Under the pieces are notes generated by a model. It made no database searches, was not told the DNA's origin, and saw only the letters and a list, made by a program, of their open reading frames with translations. Position numbers and translations under genes: made by a program. From Halichoerus grypus (taxonomy: Eukaryota; Chordata; Mammalia; Carnivora; Phocidae), in assembly GCF_964656455.1 (NCBI RefSeq), contig NC_135726.1, positions 30,595,930 through 30,659,929 of the forward strand: a stretch of 64,000 nucleotides of DNA, in the 5' to 3' direction. Of this stretch, positions 11,305 to 22,402 are shown one piece after another. Each line of letters opens with the position of its first letter. Position 1 is the first letter of the stretch.

Positions 11305-11492
11305 ATATCCAGTATGTATTGAGCACTTAGTGCCAGGTCCTGTTCTAAGATCCCCACTTATCACATTTACTACAGTAATCCCACGGGAAGAGATTTATTA
11401 TTTTCCCCATTTTACAGAGGAGGAAACTGAGGCCTGTATTCAGTTCCAAAGGTACTAAATGATAGAGCTGGGATTCAAACCCAAGTCTATTA
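11305..11492 (-). repeat. MIR SINE, antisense
   Basis: Complement MIR order: attgagcacttagtgccagg, ccccattttacagaggagga and gagctgggattcaaacccaa. Confidence 0.85.
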
Positions 11493-13410
11493 TATCATAT
11501 CATATATTGTATCATAGGGTATATATTATCAACACGACTTACAACTGGTGGTAATAGTGTTGGCCACATGGCTAAGGCAGCGTCTGCCAGCTTTCTCCAC
11601 TACACAGTTACTGTCTTTCCCTCTCCATGCTCTGTTCTTTGCCGGCAAGTCATTAAATTCAGTTCAAGTCCAAAGGGAGGGGAATTAAAGCTTTACCTTC
11701 TGGGTGGGGAAGATTTCTTCCTTTTCCCCATCTACTTATTTATTCAAGCATCTATTTATATCTGTATGGACTCATACATTCTTATTTTATACTTTCTTTA
11801 TAATCTAATATTACATTATGTATTTTGTTGTTCAGATTGCTCCAGCTTGGGCCATTGAGAGATCTTTCAGGTTGGCTCTTGTGTCCTTTTGCCCTCATCC
11901 TTTATTTTATTTTTATTTTTTTTTAGTACTTTCTTACTGTCTGGCACGATAAGATGATCAAGCTCATCTTGTATTTTCTGTGCTCTATCCCTGAATCAAA
12001 CATTTCTCTGAGGAACCCAGATTCTTTCTAATGAAGAGTGGTATTTAGAAACCAAGATATGGTCACTGGGTGTGCTCATCGTTCACTGGTGTGTCCCTGC
12101 TTCTAGGCCCTCTCAATGGACAGAACTAGGAAATATACGCATGTATACTAACCAACTAACCAATGTAGACACTTATAATTATTTCTCTAGCTAGTTATAT
12201 ATAAATTAAATTTACATGAATTTATACTTTTGTCTCTGACTCTAATTCAGCACCACAGATTTATTTCTAGTTTTCTAGTTTTTAATTCTAGTTTGCTTAT
12301 TTGCACATTTCTTTCTCTGGTAGTGAGAAATCTGGCTCCCATTATCTACCACTTACTTACATATTTGTTCAACTCTAGCTCCAGATGGTCTCCCTGAAGC
12401 CTATCTAGATCACATGGCTCATCTCATGTGGGCAGCTGCTGTTGATCTTCACTGCCAGCTGCAATGTGGGACTGTGAGCTCAGTGTTCAGGATGAGAGTG
12501 TTTGGTAGTAAGGTTCAGGTTGATCCCTGAAGGTGGAGGCTGCCTGAGACCACATCTTGGAGAACGTGTCCTCAGGCTGAATCTTTAAGGAAAGGCAGAA
12601 GAGAGTGGGAATCAAATTTTAGGTGGATGTCATATAGGCAGGAAGTGGCAGAAGAAGTTTACAAACCCAGGGCTATCTTACTCCAGATCCCACCATTTTA
12701 CCCTCTACGTAGGGGCAGTGCTGGCCCCATGGAATCTCTTTTTACTGTTTCAGGGAGGCAAGAAGGAAACCTGGCGTGGTAACCAGGGCCACCATGTACA
12801 TACAATTGGGTAGGTTGTGCTCTAGCTGAGGTCCTAAAACAGGTCTAATCACATGTAGGAATGCCTTTTTCCTAATTCATACACAGGTGCACGTGGGGCT
12901 GCAGAAGCCCTGATTGGGTTATATCCAGCCTGCAGGCCTCCAGTTTGAAGGCTCTGGTTTGGGAGAACCTTGCTTTCTCTGTTCCCAGCAAGACTTTCTG
13001 TAAGCTAGTGTGAACAGCTTACAAAGCACACCCAGTTCAAGTGCAGTCAGCCCTCTCACCTGTGTGTGAAGCCCCAGTTCCCCTATGGCTGGTATCCAGG
13101 CCCACAGGGTGAGGGAGGTGTTGGTAGGCATTTTAAATTCTGGCTGCTGGGCACTTGTAAACAGGTGCTGTTTTCCTGGTGCCTGTTTTCATGAACTACA
13201 GCATTACCTGATTTTACAGGCAGCCATGTGAAATAGAATAGCACGATTCTTGTCCACCTGAAGGATGGAATAAAAGCAAAAGCAGGGTAAAATTACACAT
13301 TATGAACACTCACTACACTGCATGCATTAAACTAGTAATTTGGAAGGGAGCAAGTGTCTAAGCTATCATTAGAGGCACTAATATATTTCTCTAGTAGTTT
13401 CACATAGCAG
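11493..13410. other. Unassigned single-copy sequence
   Basis: Contains AT-rich sequence (11490-11530), a T run near 11917-11925 and the minus-strand frame 12919-13131. That frame ends near a donor-like cag|gtgaga (complement of 13049-13057) but lacks a credible acceptor. Nothing firm was identified. Confidence 0.35.
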
Positions 13411-13851
13411 TTATTTCCTGAACCACTCTTTGCTGTAGTTTTCTGTTTTTCTTTCCTTCTCTTGGACTGTATAGCTTCCAAGGCAACAAAGGAGGTGGAT
13501 ATTTTGGGTTTCCCTACCAGAACAATAGGCTTCCTTCCATTCTCCCTGCCGGGCTTCTGAGAAATATAGTCGAACCAGGCTTTCAGGGTGAGTGGTAAAC
13601 TCTGAAGTATGCTCTGCCCCATGGAAAAGAGGAAGGAACTCACTGGACTGAAGGGTATGATGATGGTCGCAGATTTGTTTCACGGCCTCGTGGGGCCCCA
13701 AGACTCCACTTGAGGCAGTTAGTATCCACTGGCTTTTGCCAGCTGGTCGTGACAGGCCAAACAAAGCACGTACTGAGTAGAGTTGGGGCCGGTGGCTTAG
13801 ATATAATTCAGGCATTCCAAGGGTGCACAAGCCATAGTCTGCTGTATCCAC
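13411..13851 (-). other. Open stretch near the 19.4-kb exon, unproven
   Basis: A minus-strand frame stays open for about 160 codons up to a TAA at 13411. It is preceded on the minus strand by a pyrimidine-rich segment (cctcttcacattccttctct) and a possible acceptor tacag/cag around 13841-13847. The sequence carries more CpG than its surroundings. A second minus-strand frame (13332-13643) is also open and basic in composition (..SKRRKEKQKTTAK..). From a cagtccagtgag junction it could be joined in phase to the 19404-19497 exon. Two overlapping open frames cannot both be real, and frames of this length are expected a few times by chance in 64 kb. I recognise neither product. It may be a terminal exon or noise. 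Confidence 0.2.
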
Positions 13852-14301
13852 AGAGCACGCAGAGAAGGAATGTGAAGAGGTAAGGCTGCTATTTTAAAGA
13901 AATCTTTTCTAGTACATTATTGATAAGGCTTTCCTCTTTTTTTTTCCTTCTCTTTTTGTTTTTGCTTCTCTTAATTTTCTTTTGCTGCCATTAGGTTCTG
14001 CCGTTGCAGTCCCAACATTACTCTTCACACTTGCCCCACAGGAGTTATTCTGAGTTACGATATGCCTCAAGGGGGCCGATCTCCAAAAAGAAGAGAAAAA
14101 GAAAAAAAAAAACCTATTAGAAACCTAATGAGCCTCTTTGGTTTCTGATTTTTTTTTTTCCTTCCTGGCGTTGTACGTAATCAGGAGAAGAGAGAAGGAA
14201 TTTGTGTACATTGTTGTTAGGGGGCCTGCTCTGTGGCGTGTAGGTGGGGGACTTTAAGGGATTAGCACCTACAGCCAGAGTTCAGTGGACATTCAGTAAT
14301 G
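13852..14301. other. Unassigned pyrimidine-rich stretch
   Basis: T/C-rich at 13925-13985 and A-rich at 14084-14112. No exon was recognised. Confidence 0.4.
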
Positions 14302-14397
14302 TAGTGGTTCTCAACTTTATCTGTGTATTGGAAGCTCTCTGAAGATTTTGATTCAGTAGCTCTTGGTCTAGGCCTCTGTAGTTTTTTAAATCTTCAA
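14302..14397 (+). mobile_element. MER5A fragment
   Basis: tagtggttctcaactttatc.. followed by gattcagtagctcttggtct. Only the left part of the MITE is preserved. Confidence 0.6.
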
Positions 14398-14722
14398 AGG
14401 AAATTTTGACAGATAGCCAAAGAAGGAAATGTATATTTGTTAGATGGAGCGATAATTGAATTAAGGAAGGAATAAAAATGCAGCTAGGCCAAGAAGCAGT
14501 TGTATTAAAGTTGAGACAAGAATTCCTTAACATCACAATGTGAGCCTGAATTTAAAGATTGCCCCTCCACTGGCATGTTATCAGTTTAGCTGTGCTACAG
14601 TTCATGATGTTCTAGGCTTGATGAAGGATTAATAAGGTGGATTGTAAATGGGTGTATGTTGCACCACTCATTTACTCATTTCATAAATATGTATTGTGAT
14701 TCCCTTGAGCAGCCATAGAAAG

Positions 14723-14741
14723 CACACGCACACACACACAG
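14723..14741. repeat. (CA)n microsatellite
   Basis: Short interrupted CA run (cacacgcacacacacaca). Confidence 0.85.
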
Positions 14742-15840
14742 ATTAAAAATCCATAGAGAAGAAAAAATGAAATCCTAAAACGTACTCAATGAGTATAAAA
14801 GAAGACAGGAAAAGAGGATCAAGGATCAGAGAACAGAAGAGGAAAAATAGAAAAAAAAAATCACAAAATGATAGATTTCAACCCAGTCTTTACCAATAAG
14901 TATATTATATTTAAATGGGAGTAAGTACTCCAATTACTAAGCCAAGATTATCAGGATGGCTAAACAACTAAACGCTATCTGCAGTTGATGCACCTTAAAT
15001 ATAAAAATGCAGGTAAATGGAAAGTCAAAAGAGGAAAAAGATGTACCATGCAAACACTGCTCATAGAAAGCTGGTATGTCCCTGTTAATCAGACAGAAAA
15101 CCTCAGACAAGACATAAGAGAGACATTTCATAATCATAGAGCCAATTCATCAAGAAGACATAATCCTAAATATATGTGCATCTAACAGTGAATCAAACTA
15201 CATGCAACAAAAATTGACAAAACTAAAGGGAGAAATAGATCAGTCCACAGTCAGAGTGGGAGACCTTGACATTCCTTTCTCCAAAACTGATAGAAAAGGA
15301 GACAGAAAATCAGGAAGGGTATAGATGATCTGAACAACACTGTCAACCAACATAACTTAATAGACATTATAAAATTCTTATAATCAACAGATACAGAATA
15401 TTCTTATCAAGGACACATTAAAGATGAACCAAATGGTCCAGATTCTGGACTATAAAACAAGCCCCCCAGAATTTTAAGGATTGAATAATATAAAATATGT
15501 TCTCTGACCAAAGGAAAATTAAAGTAGAAATCAATAATAAAATTGTATCTATAAATTCCCCAAATATTTGGAATTAAACAACACATGCTTCAAAGAAGAA
15601 TTTATAAGGGAAATTAGAAAATATTTAGAAATATTTAGAAATAAATGATAGTTAAAATACAAGCATCAAAATTTGTAATCTAAGTGATGCTGAGAGAGAA
15701 AATCCTGTCTTTAAATGCTTATTATTAGCAAAGAAGAAAGATCCAAAATAAATTACCTTAAGAAATTGGGAAAAATAGAGCAACTATGGTCAAAGTAAGT
15801 AAAAAGAAGGAAATAATAAATAGAAGAATGGAAAACAGTA

Positions 15841-16037
15841 GGGGCACCTGGGTGGCTCAGTCAATTAAGTGTCCAGCTCTTGATTTTGGCTCAGGTCATG
15901 ATCTCAGGGTCATGAGATCAAGCCCTGCATCAGGCTCCTCACTGAGCATGGAGCCTGCTTAAGCCTCTTCCTCTGCTCCTCCTCACCCCGCCTGCCCCCA
16001 TGTGAGCACTCTCTCTCTCTCTCTCTAAGAAGCAAAA
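15841..16037 (+). mobile_element. CAN-SINE, sense, inside the L1
   Basis: ggggcacctgggtggctcag head, caggtcatgatctcagggtc, and a (CT)n end. Near-perfect 16-bp target duplication: agaatggaaaacagta (15825-15840) and agaatggaagacagta (16038-16053). It interrupts the ancient L1 frame and so post-dates it. Confidence 0.96.
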
Positions 16038-17752
16038 AGAATGGAAGACAGTAGATAAATATCAAGTCCAAAAGTTGATTATCATTTAACAAATATTAGT
16101 AACACTGATAAACTACTAACACTGATCAAGAAAGAGGAGAGAAAACACAGAACCAACATTAAGGATGAAAGAGGTTATTACTGTAGATCTTTTATGCCAC
16201 CAAATTTTACAACTTTTATAAAAATACAGCTTATCAAAACTGATTAAAAGAGATAGATGACCTGAATAGCTCTAAATATTCATTAAAAATTAAACTCATA
16301 ATTAAAATCCTTTCTACAAAGGAAAAAAAACTTCAGTGGTGAATTCTATTAAATGCTTAAGGAAGAAATCGAATCTTATACAAACTCATTAAAAAAAAAA
16401 AAGATGAGGAGTGACTTTCTAATTCGTTTTATAAAGCCAGCATAACAAAACCTGAGAAGGGTTTTGCAAGAGAAGAAAACTTCAGGTCATAATCACTCAT
16501 TAAATAGACTAAAAAATCCTTACTGTATCATTAGCAATTTGTGTAGCAATATATAAAAAATACAATACATCATGACCAAGTGTGTTTAATTCCAGGAATG
16601 TAAGGTTGTATTAACATTCAAAAACCAATATAATTCACCACATGACGGAGTAAAAGAGAAAAATTATATGATAATCTCGAGAGGTACAGAAAAAGCATTT
16701 AGGCAAAATCCAGCACACATTTATGATGACAAAAGAGGAAGAGGAACCTCTGAGAAAATTAGGAATAGAAAAGAGTACCTTTAATTTAATAAAGGGCATC
16801 TCTGAAAAAGATGTCACCATTCTTAATGGTAAAATATTGAAAACATTAACATCATTTGTTAACATCACTCTTAGTGGTGAAATATTGAAAACATTCATTC
16901 TAAAATTGAGAACAGGCAAATATTTCTACTCTAAACCATTTCTCCTCAATGTTTTAGTGGAGTTCAATGCAATGAAACATTGATAATGATGAAGTAAAAC
17001 TAGTCACAATGACATGATTGCATATATAAAGGAATCCTAAAATATTAATAGATCTGATATGTGAATTCAGTGAGGTCTTAGTATAAAAAGTCAATGTACA
17101 AAAACCAATTTTACATCTGTATATTAGCAACAATCAGAAAATAGAATTTTAAAAATACCACTAATAGCATAAACCAATAATTGTGTAGAAATAAATTTAA
17201 CAAAAGCTATAAAATACCTCTTCACTGAAACCCATAAAATACTGTTGAGGAAAAAGTAAAGACCTAACTAAATATGGTTTTACTATGCTTATGGAGTTGG
17301 AAGAAAGTCCAGAAATAGACCCACACATGTACAGTCAATTGATTTTTCCAAGAAAACACCAATGCAATTCAAGGGAAGAGGAAAGTCTTTTCAACAAATG
17401 ATGCCAGGATATCTGTATGAAAAAAATTAAATGAACTGCAAGTCATACCTCACACCATACACAAAATTAACTGGAAGTAGATTACAGCTCAAAATGTAAA
17501 AGTTGAAACTATGAATCTCTTCCATGAAAAAATAGGCAAATAGCTTTGTGACCTGGGCATAGGCAAAGATTTTTTAGATCCAAAGCAAAATGCAAAGATC
17601 ATAAAAGAAAGAGATAGTAACTTCACTGCATTAAAAATAATTTCTCTTCCTTAATAGTCACAATTACAGAAATGAAAAGGTGAACCACAGAATGGGGAAA
17701 GCATTCACAATATTTTCCATAAAGTATTCCACATATATCCATAAGAACTTCT

Positions 17753-18170
17753 TGTTAGTTCACAACCTTCTTGGGAGCTTCCTGAGTGTAATCTGAAACT
17801 GGTCCCTTTTGTACTCAAGAGGGCAGAGAGAGAAGAAAAGAGGCCACTCCAGGTTGGTAGATGGCAGTTTTAATAAATAAAGGGAACTTACATATGTCTC
17901 GGGTGGCACCAAGATGAATGGATCCCCGTACTGGCCCGCCAAGTCTTAAAATTTCATAAAGAGGCCTTGCCTGGGTCCAGTCGTGTATACCAGGCAGGTG
18001 TTTTCAAAACCACATCATTATCTCAAAGGCTATGTCCTTGGAGCAGCCTCTGGGAGCAGGAAAGGCAAGTGGAACCCACATTCCAAGAACAGCGGAGAGG
18101 GTGAGGAGACTCTGAGTGCTTGGGGTGACAGGTCAATTGGTGGTCATGTCTTTGATGACATTCCCCATCA
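17753..18170 (-). mobile_element. Probable solo LTR inserted in the L1
   Basis: A 418-bp segment that is not L1 interrupts the L1. It begins TG (tgttag..) and ends CA (..cccatca), with 5-bp flanks cttct (17748-17752) and cttgt (18171-18175). The right flank continues the expected L1 text (cttgtatccagaatatg). On the minus strand it carries an ATTAAA-type polyadenylation signal followed by a T/C-rich stretch, the order expected of R-U5 in a retroviral LTR. The orientation is tentative because the + strand also has aataaataaa. No internal retroviral genes accompany it. The element family was not identified. A minus-strand frame (17760-17942) is open but lies within the LTR and is not evidence of a gene. 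Confidence 0.6.
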
Positions 18171-19050
18171 CTTGTATCCAGAATATGTAAAGAACTCTTA
18201 GAAATAAATAACAAGAAGAGAAACAAACCAATACAAAATGGTCAAAGGACTTAGACAATTCACAAAAGAGGATATATGAAAGCCCACTAAGTACACGAAA
18301 AGATGCTCCACACTATAAGCCTGCCGGGAAATACAAATTAAAACCATAATAAGAAACTGTGATTTATTCACTAAAATCTGTAACATTTAAAAGGACTAAC
18401 AATGCTGTATCTAATGCTGTAAAGGATGTAGAGCAACTGGACTGCTCATGTATTGTTACTGGAGGTGTAAAATTATAGAACTGCTTTGAAAATTGGCAGC
18501 GTCTTATAAAATTAAACATGCACCTGTCCTATGATCCAGCAATTCAACTTCCACCTATTTACCCAAGAAAAATGGGAGCATATTTCTACAAAATGACTTG
18601 TGTAAAAATGTTCATTGCAGCTTTATTCATGATAGTAAAAAATCCAAAACATGTTTAAATTTTCTTGTTGCCCATTAACAAGAAAATGGATAAATAAATT
18701 GTGGTAAATTCATGCAGTGGCATAGTGTGCAGCAAAAATGGAACAGATTACTCATTTATACAACATATGGGTAAATCTCAAAAACATGATGAGTGAATCA
18801 ATCAAGATACAAAAGAGTTCATACTGTGTGTTTCCATTTACGTAAAGTTAAAGGACAGACAGAACTAATCTATGAGGATAGAAATCAAAATAGTGGTTGT
18901 CTCTAGTGAGAAGACGGGTAAAACTGGAAAGGGACACAAGGATGATGGCAATGCTCTATACCTTGATTGAGGTATTACTTAAATTGGTGCATATGCTTGC
19001 CAAAAATTGCCGAAATGTACACTTAGGATTTGTGCGTTTTACTCTATGGA

Positions 19051-19403
19051 GTTAAATCAGGAAACCCCAACACACTTTGTAGCTGCAGAAGAGCAACTGA
19101 CCTCAGAGACAGGCCCGCCCCCACCCCCAGATATGAGTAACATTGTACCCCAGCCAACTCTTACTACCACATATTTCTGCAACTTGGGACATGTGATCAT
19201 TTTCCCATTTGATTTGAAGTAGTTAGGTGAAATGGCTGGAGAAATAAAAGTAATTTAGGTTATAAATGAGAATGCTAACCATATGATAGGTTGCTGTAAA
19301 GGAAGACCAACATTAATGTACTGTAATATGCAATTTGAACTTGCAGAGGAGTGAATTATGTACTGCAATAATAAGGAGGCAAAAAAGTTATAGGAGTACT
19401 TAC
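19051..19403. other. Intron side of the exon donor (minus gene)
   Basis: Single-copy sequence between the L1 3' end and the exon. The donor complement acttac lies at 19398-19403. No repeat was recognised here. Confidence 0.45.
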
Positions 19404-19497
19404 TGTGGGGATCGCTCTTTCGACAATGAGGCTTTTACAATCCGGGTGCATGTCTGTGCATAATTTCCATATGCTTCCCGGGTATCATATGTTATAT
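19404..19497 (-). CDS. Internal coding exon of an unidentified gene
   Basis: The strongest gene evidence in the window. Reading the minus strand, a branch-point-like cactaac (complement of 19514-19520) is followed by the pyrimidine-rich ctctttctgtctttag. A 94-nt exon comes next, ending ccccaca, and then a consensus donor GTAAGT (complement of 19398-19403). Only one of three frames is open, and it is open throughout: two bases complete a codon from the previous exon, then thirty codons beginning ITYDTREAYGNYAQTC and ending SLSKERSP, then two bases of the next split codon. The two other frames stop within the first four codons. The composition is polar and basic, with no membrane segment or recognisable catalytic motif. 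Four CpGs survive inside codons, consistent with selection. At 94 nt, skipping it would shift the frame. The gene must have large introns, because no comparably strong neighbouring exon was found in the window. I do not recognise the protein and assign no function. Confidence 0.75.
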
Positions 19498-20899
19498 CTA
19501 AAGACAGAAAGAGGTTAGTGTCCAAAGGAGGAAAAATCTGCTATTAAACTCATTAATTTGAGAGTTCTGGTTGTAGAATGATTATGAAAGACAATCACTT
19601 CTTGGCTTGAATGTGGTCTTTGCTGTAATTCTAAGTGTGAACGTGTGAAAATATTGAGGGCATCTGCTAAGTGAAGCAAAATGTAGAGTGAAACTTTATT
19701 TATTTAACCTTGTCTTGTCAGTAATAAGGATGGGGAATCTATGAAGAAGGGAAGAGTCCTTCTTAAAATAGAAGCTGAAAGTGGGAATAAAATGGAGCCA
19801 TGTACTTAAAATACTGAATAGAATCTGTTTTAATTTCTGTTTTCTAGCACCTCCAAGTACTTTAGAAGCACAAATTTACATATCAGTTATAAATCAGTAG
19901 CTTATTCCAAAAGTATTTTTATTAGGCAGTAGTTTGAACTTGTTATCATAGTTTGAATGTCTATATGTTCCTAAAAGTAACACAGCCAGCTGCATTTCTT
20001 TAAATATACTCTAGAATTTTTCCCTAACTCAGAATGAATGTCCTACTTTCCTAAGCAGTTCTGCCCACTGAAGCTTTGGTTGAAGTGGGAGAATTTCAAC
20101 CTGGCATCGTTGGCTGGCAGATCCTAATGACCGCAGAGAGCCAGAAGGCTGGGCCCCTGGGCCAGTAGAATAGCATTGTGCCAGGCGTGAGAGCACTGCG
20201 ATTTTATTGTACCGATGTCACTGAAAGGAGAGTAATTGGGCCACACAGCACCATCGCAGACCTTTGGTGTCTACCTTCTGCTGAGCTCCATATCACTGCT
20301 GAGCTCCAAATCACTGCTTTGTCGCTGAGGGCTCCATTTCTTCATCAGTAGGACTGTTCCAGCTTTTCACATTTGCCTTTGTCCAGGCCTGGGTGCTTCA
20401 TCAGATCTTACAGAGGTCAGGGGAGGTATAAGGGGGAAGCTCCCTTGTAGACCCCCTTACTTGAGGTCTTTTGTAAATGCTGTGTTGTCTCTCCTTCCAT
20501 TTATGAGTGGCTCACTCTCCCCCTTACCCATCCTTTTCCCTCTCATGTATTTTCAGTATTTCCTCATTTACTTTTCCCTACTCTGCTCTCCTCACAATTT
20601 CTCTCCTACACTGAAAAAAACTCTTGCTCTGCAGGATTTACAAATTCACCTTCTGGCTGTTGCCATCTTCCTCATTTTGCAAATTTACATCTTTTGTTGT
20701 GTATCAGAATAGGTAGGGAAGTACCCATTCAGGCTGGGACCTGGGGCAGAGTTTCGGAGACCGTTTCTCCCCTCCAACTTTCCTTACTGGACAGATGCCC
20801 AGCTGCCCTCTATTAATGCATCGCTGTCCACCGTAAATCTTTTTTTTTCCTTTCTGATTTTTATTTGGTATTGTCAAAGGTTTTGCCATTCCTTAAAAA
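19498..20899. other. Unassigned single-copy sequence
   Basis: Intron immediately upstream of the exon acceptor, then non-coding sequence. A short tandem duplication (cactgctgagctcca / cactgctgagctccaaa) lies around 20280-20312. Confidence 0.4.
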
Positions 20900-21025
20900 T
20901 ATACCAACTTTCAAAAACTATGTGTCACATATGCTCATTATAGAAAACATATTTTTTAGCAAAGGGTACAAAGTAAAACTTCTCTTTTATCCTTTCAGAC
21001 ATTTTATGTGCACAAACATACCTCA

Positions 21026-21600
21026 GTAGTGTGGTGCAGCAGTTAAGAGCATGGGCTATAGGCCAGAGTGTGTGAATTTAAAAGCCAAGCTCTGCCATTT
21101 ATTGGCTCTGTGACCTCAAGCACATTAGTAACTTCTCTATGTCCTGGTGGTTTCATCTTTTTTTTCCCCCCTTTTATTGAAGTCTAGTTGACACACGATG
21201 CTACATTAGTTGCAAGTGGACGACAGAGTGATTGGACAAGTCTATATGCTGTGCTCACCCCAAGTGTAGCTACCACCCGTCACCATACAGCATTGTTATG
21301 ATACCATTGTAGAATGGTATTATATCCTATCCTGTACCTTTCATCCTTGTGGCTTATTCATTCCAAATCTAGAAGCCTGTACCTCGCATTCCCCTTCACC
21401 CATTTTGCCCATCTCCCCCAACTTCCTCCCCTTTGGCAACAACCGGTGTGTTCTCTGTATTTACTGTGGTTTCAACTTTAAAATGGGGTAACAATAGTAA
21501 TTTTGTAAGGGTAAATGAGTTAATATTTATAACGTGTTTAGAACCATACCTAGAATGAAGGAAGCCCTCAATAAATGTGCTACTATTATATCATTTATAA
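21026..21600 (+). repeat. MIR SINE, sense, split by an L1
   Basis: Left half: cagttaagagcatgggctat, gctctgccatttattggctc, then tcctggtggtttcatc. Right half resumes at about 21478 with taaaatggggtaacaatagt and ends ccctcaataaatgtgctact. The gap is occupied by an antisense L1 fragment. Confidence 0.85.
21160..21465 (-). mobile_element. L1MA/MB-type 3' end, antisense, inside the MIR
   Basis: Antisense L1 3' UTR: cttttattgaagtctagttg, tgtgctcaccccaagtgtag, tgtacctttcatccttgtgg and ccccttcacccattttgccc. Flanks ggtggtttcatct (about 21147-21159) and gtggtttcaactt (about 21466-21478) are duplicated MIR target sequence. Confidence 0.88.
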
Positions 21601-21999
21601 AGAAATGAGATCATGCTACATGTGTAACTTTACAACTTGCTTTTTCATTTACCATATATTTTGAACATTTTTCATATCATACATTTCATGTCAAGGAATG
21701 ACTAATCTGCTAGCCATATTCTATCCTAAGCATACTGTTTTAAATGTTTGTATAATGCTCCATTGTGTAGCTGAACTTGAATTTATTTAATGTTCCTTAG
21801 ATGAATTGTTTCGAATTTTGTGAAACAAACAACACAGCAATTAACATCCTAGCCCATGCCTACCTCTTTGTACATAGCCGCGGTTTCTAGAAATGCGATT
21901 TAGGGGTCAACAGATATGCATATTTTAAAGACTTGATTTAAATTGCTAAAATGATCTCCAGATAAAGTCAGTTTTTAAAAAAACATTAATTCCTTCAAA

Positions 22000-22224
22000 G
22001 ACCCACAGGAATTTTACATTCACTGTATTCCACTGTGTCTGATATGGCTAACTCTTCTGCACACATGGCTTTCGAATAGATACTACGCTGTATACCGATC
22101 TTCAGATTGTCATAGCGAGGCATGGTCATGACTATAAGATTTCAGGAAGGGGGTCCCTAGATCAGCTAAAGACCTTAGGAAGGCCTTGAGAATATAACTG
22201 AACCGTATAGGTTGTTCTTAATGA
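22000..22224. other. Unassigned single-copy sequence
   Basis: Nothing recognised. Confidence 0.4.
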
Positions 22225-22402
22225 AGAGAGTCTCAGATATAGTTACATATTAGAATCTCCTGGGAGAACTTTAAAAAAAAAACCACACTCAACAAAGAAC
22301 AATGCTTGGGTCTAGACTCAGTGGGTCTGGGGTAGGGCCCAGGCGTTGAATGATTTAAAAAGCCTTCCAGATGATACTAATATGCAAGTCTGGGTTGAAG
22401 AC
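22225..22402 (+). mobile_element. MER5-like MITE
   Basis: tagaatctcctgggagaact.. ctcagtgggtctggggtagg.. ccagatgatactaatatgca, in MER5A order. The ends are degraded. Confidence 0.65.

Larger units (their letters stand above)
14780..19050 (+). mobile_element. Ancient L1 (L1M-type), ORF2 to 3' UTR, interrupted
   Basis: Diverged L1 sense strand in correct order. Endonuclease-region wording includes tttaaatgggagtaagtact (14913) and gacatttcataatcatagag (15122). Next come tgttctctgaccaaaggaaa (15500), reverse-transcriptase-region ttcaccacatgacggagtaa (16634), agtcaatgtacaaaaaccaa (17090), and the C-terminal cctatgatccagcaattcaa (18529). The 3' UTR-like end is at about 18950-19050. Many stops and indels make it dead. 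It was later split by a SINE (15841-16037) and by an LTR-like insert (17753-18170). An internal about 49-bp tandem duplication lies at 16815-16895. The element stops about 350 bp short of the coding exon at 19404. Confidence 0.88.
20900..21990 (-). repeat. Old L1/HAL1-type fragment, antisense, interrupted
   Basis: Left piece (about 20900-21025) and right piece (about 21600-21990) read as antisense old LINE 3' sequence (tttcatttaccatatatttt, tgtataatgctccattgtgt, gcgatttaggggtcaacaga). Between them sit a MIR and a younger L1. The family assignment is approximate. Confidence 0.5.

Noticed and set aside
12919..13131. 70-codon minus-strand frame near a cag|gtgaga donor
   Set aside because: No acceptor of quality within the frame and no recognisable protein.
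15841..16037. tRNA-like sequence in this and other SINEs
   Set aside because: The heads are degenerate tRNA-derived SINE promoters without an intact cloverleaf, so they are not tRNA genes.
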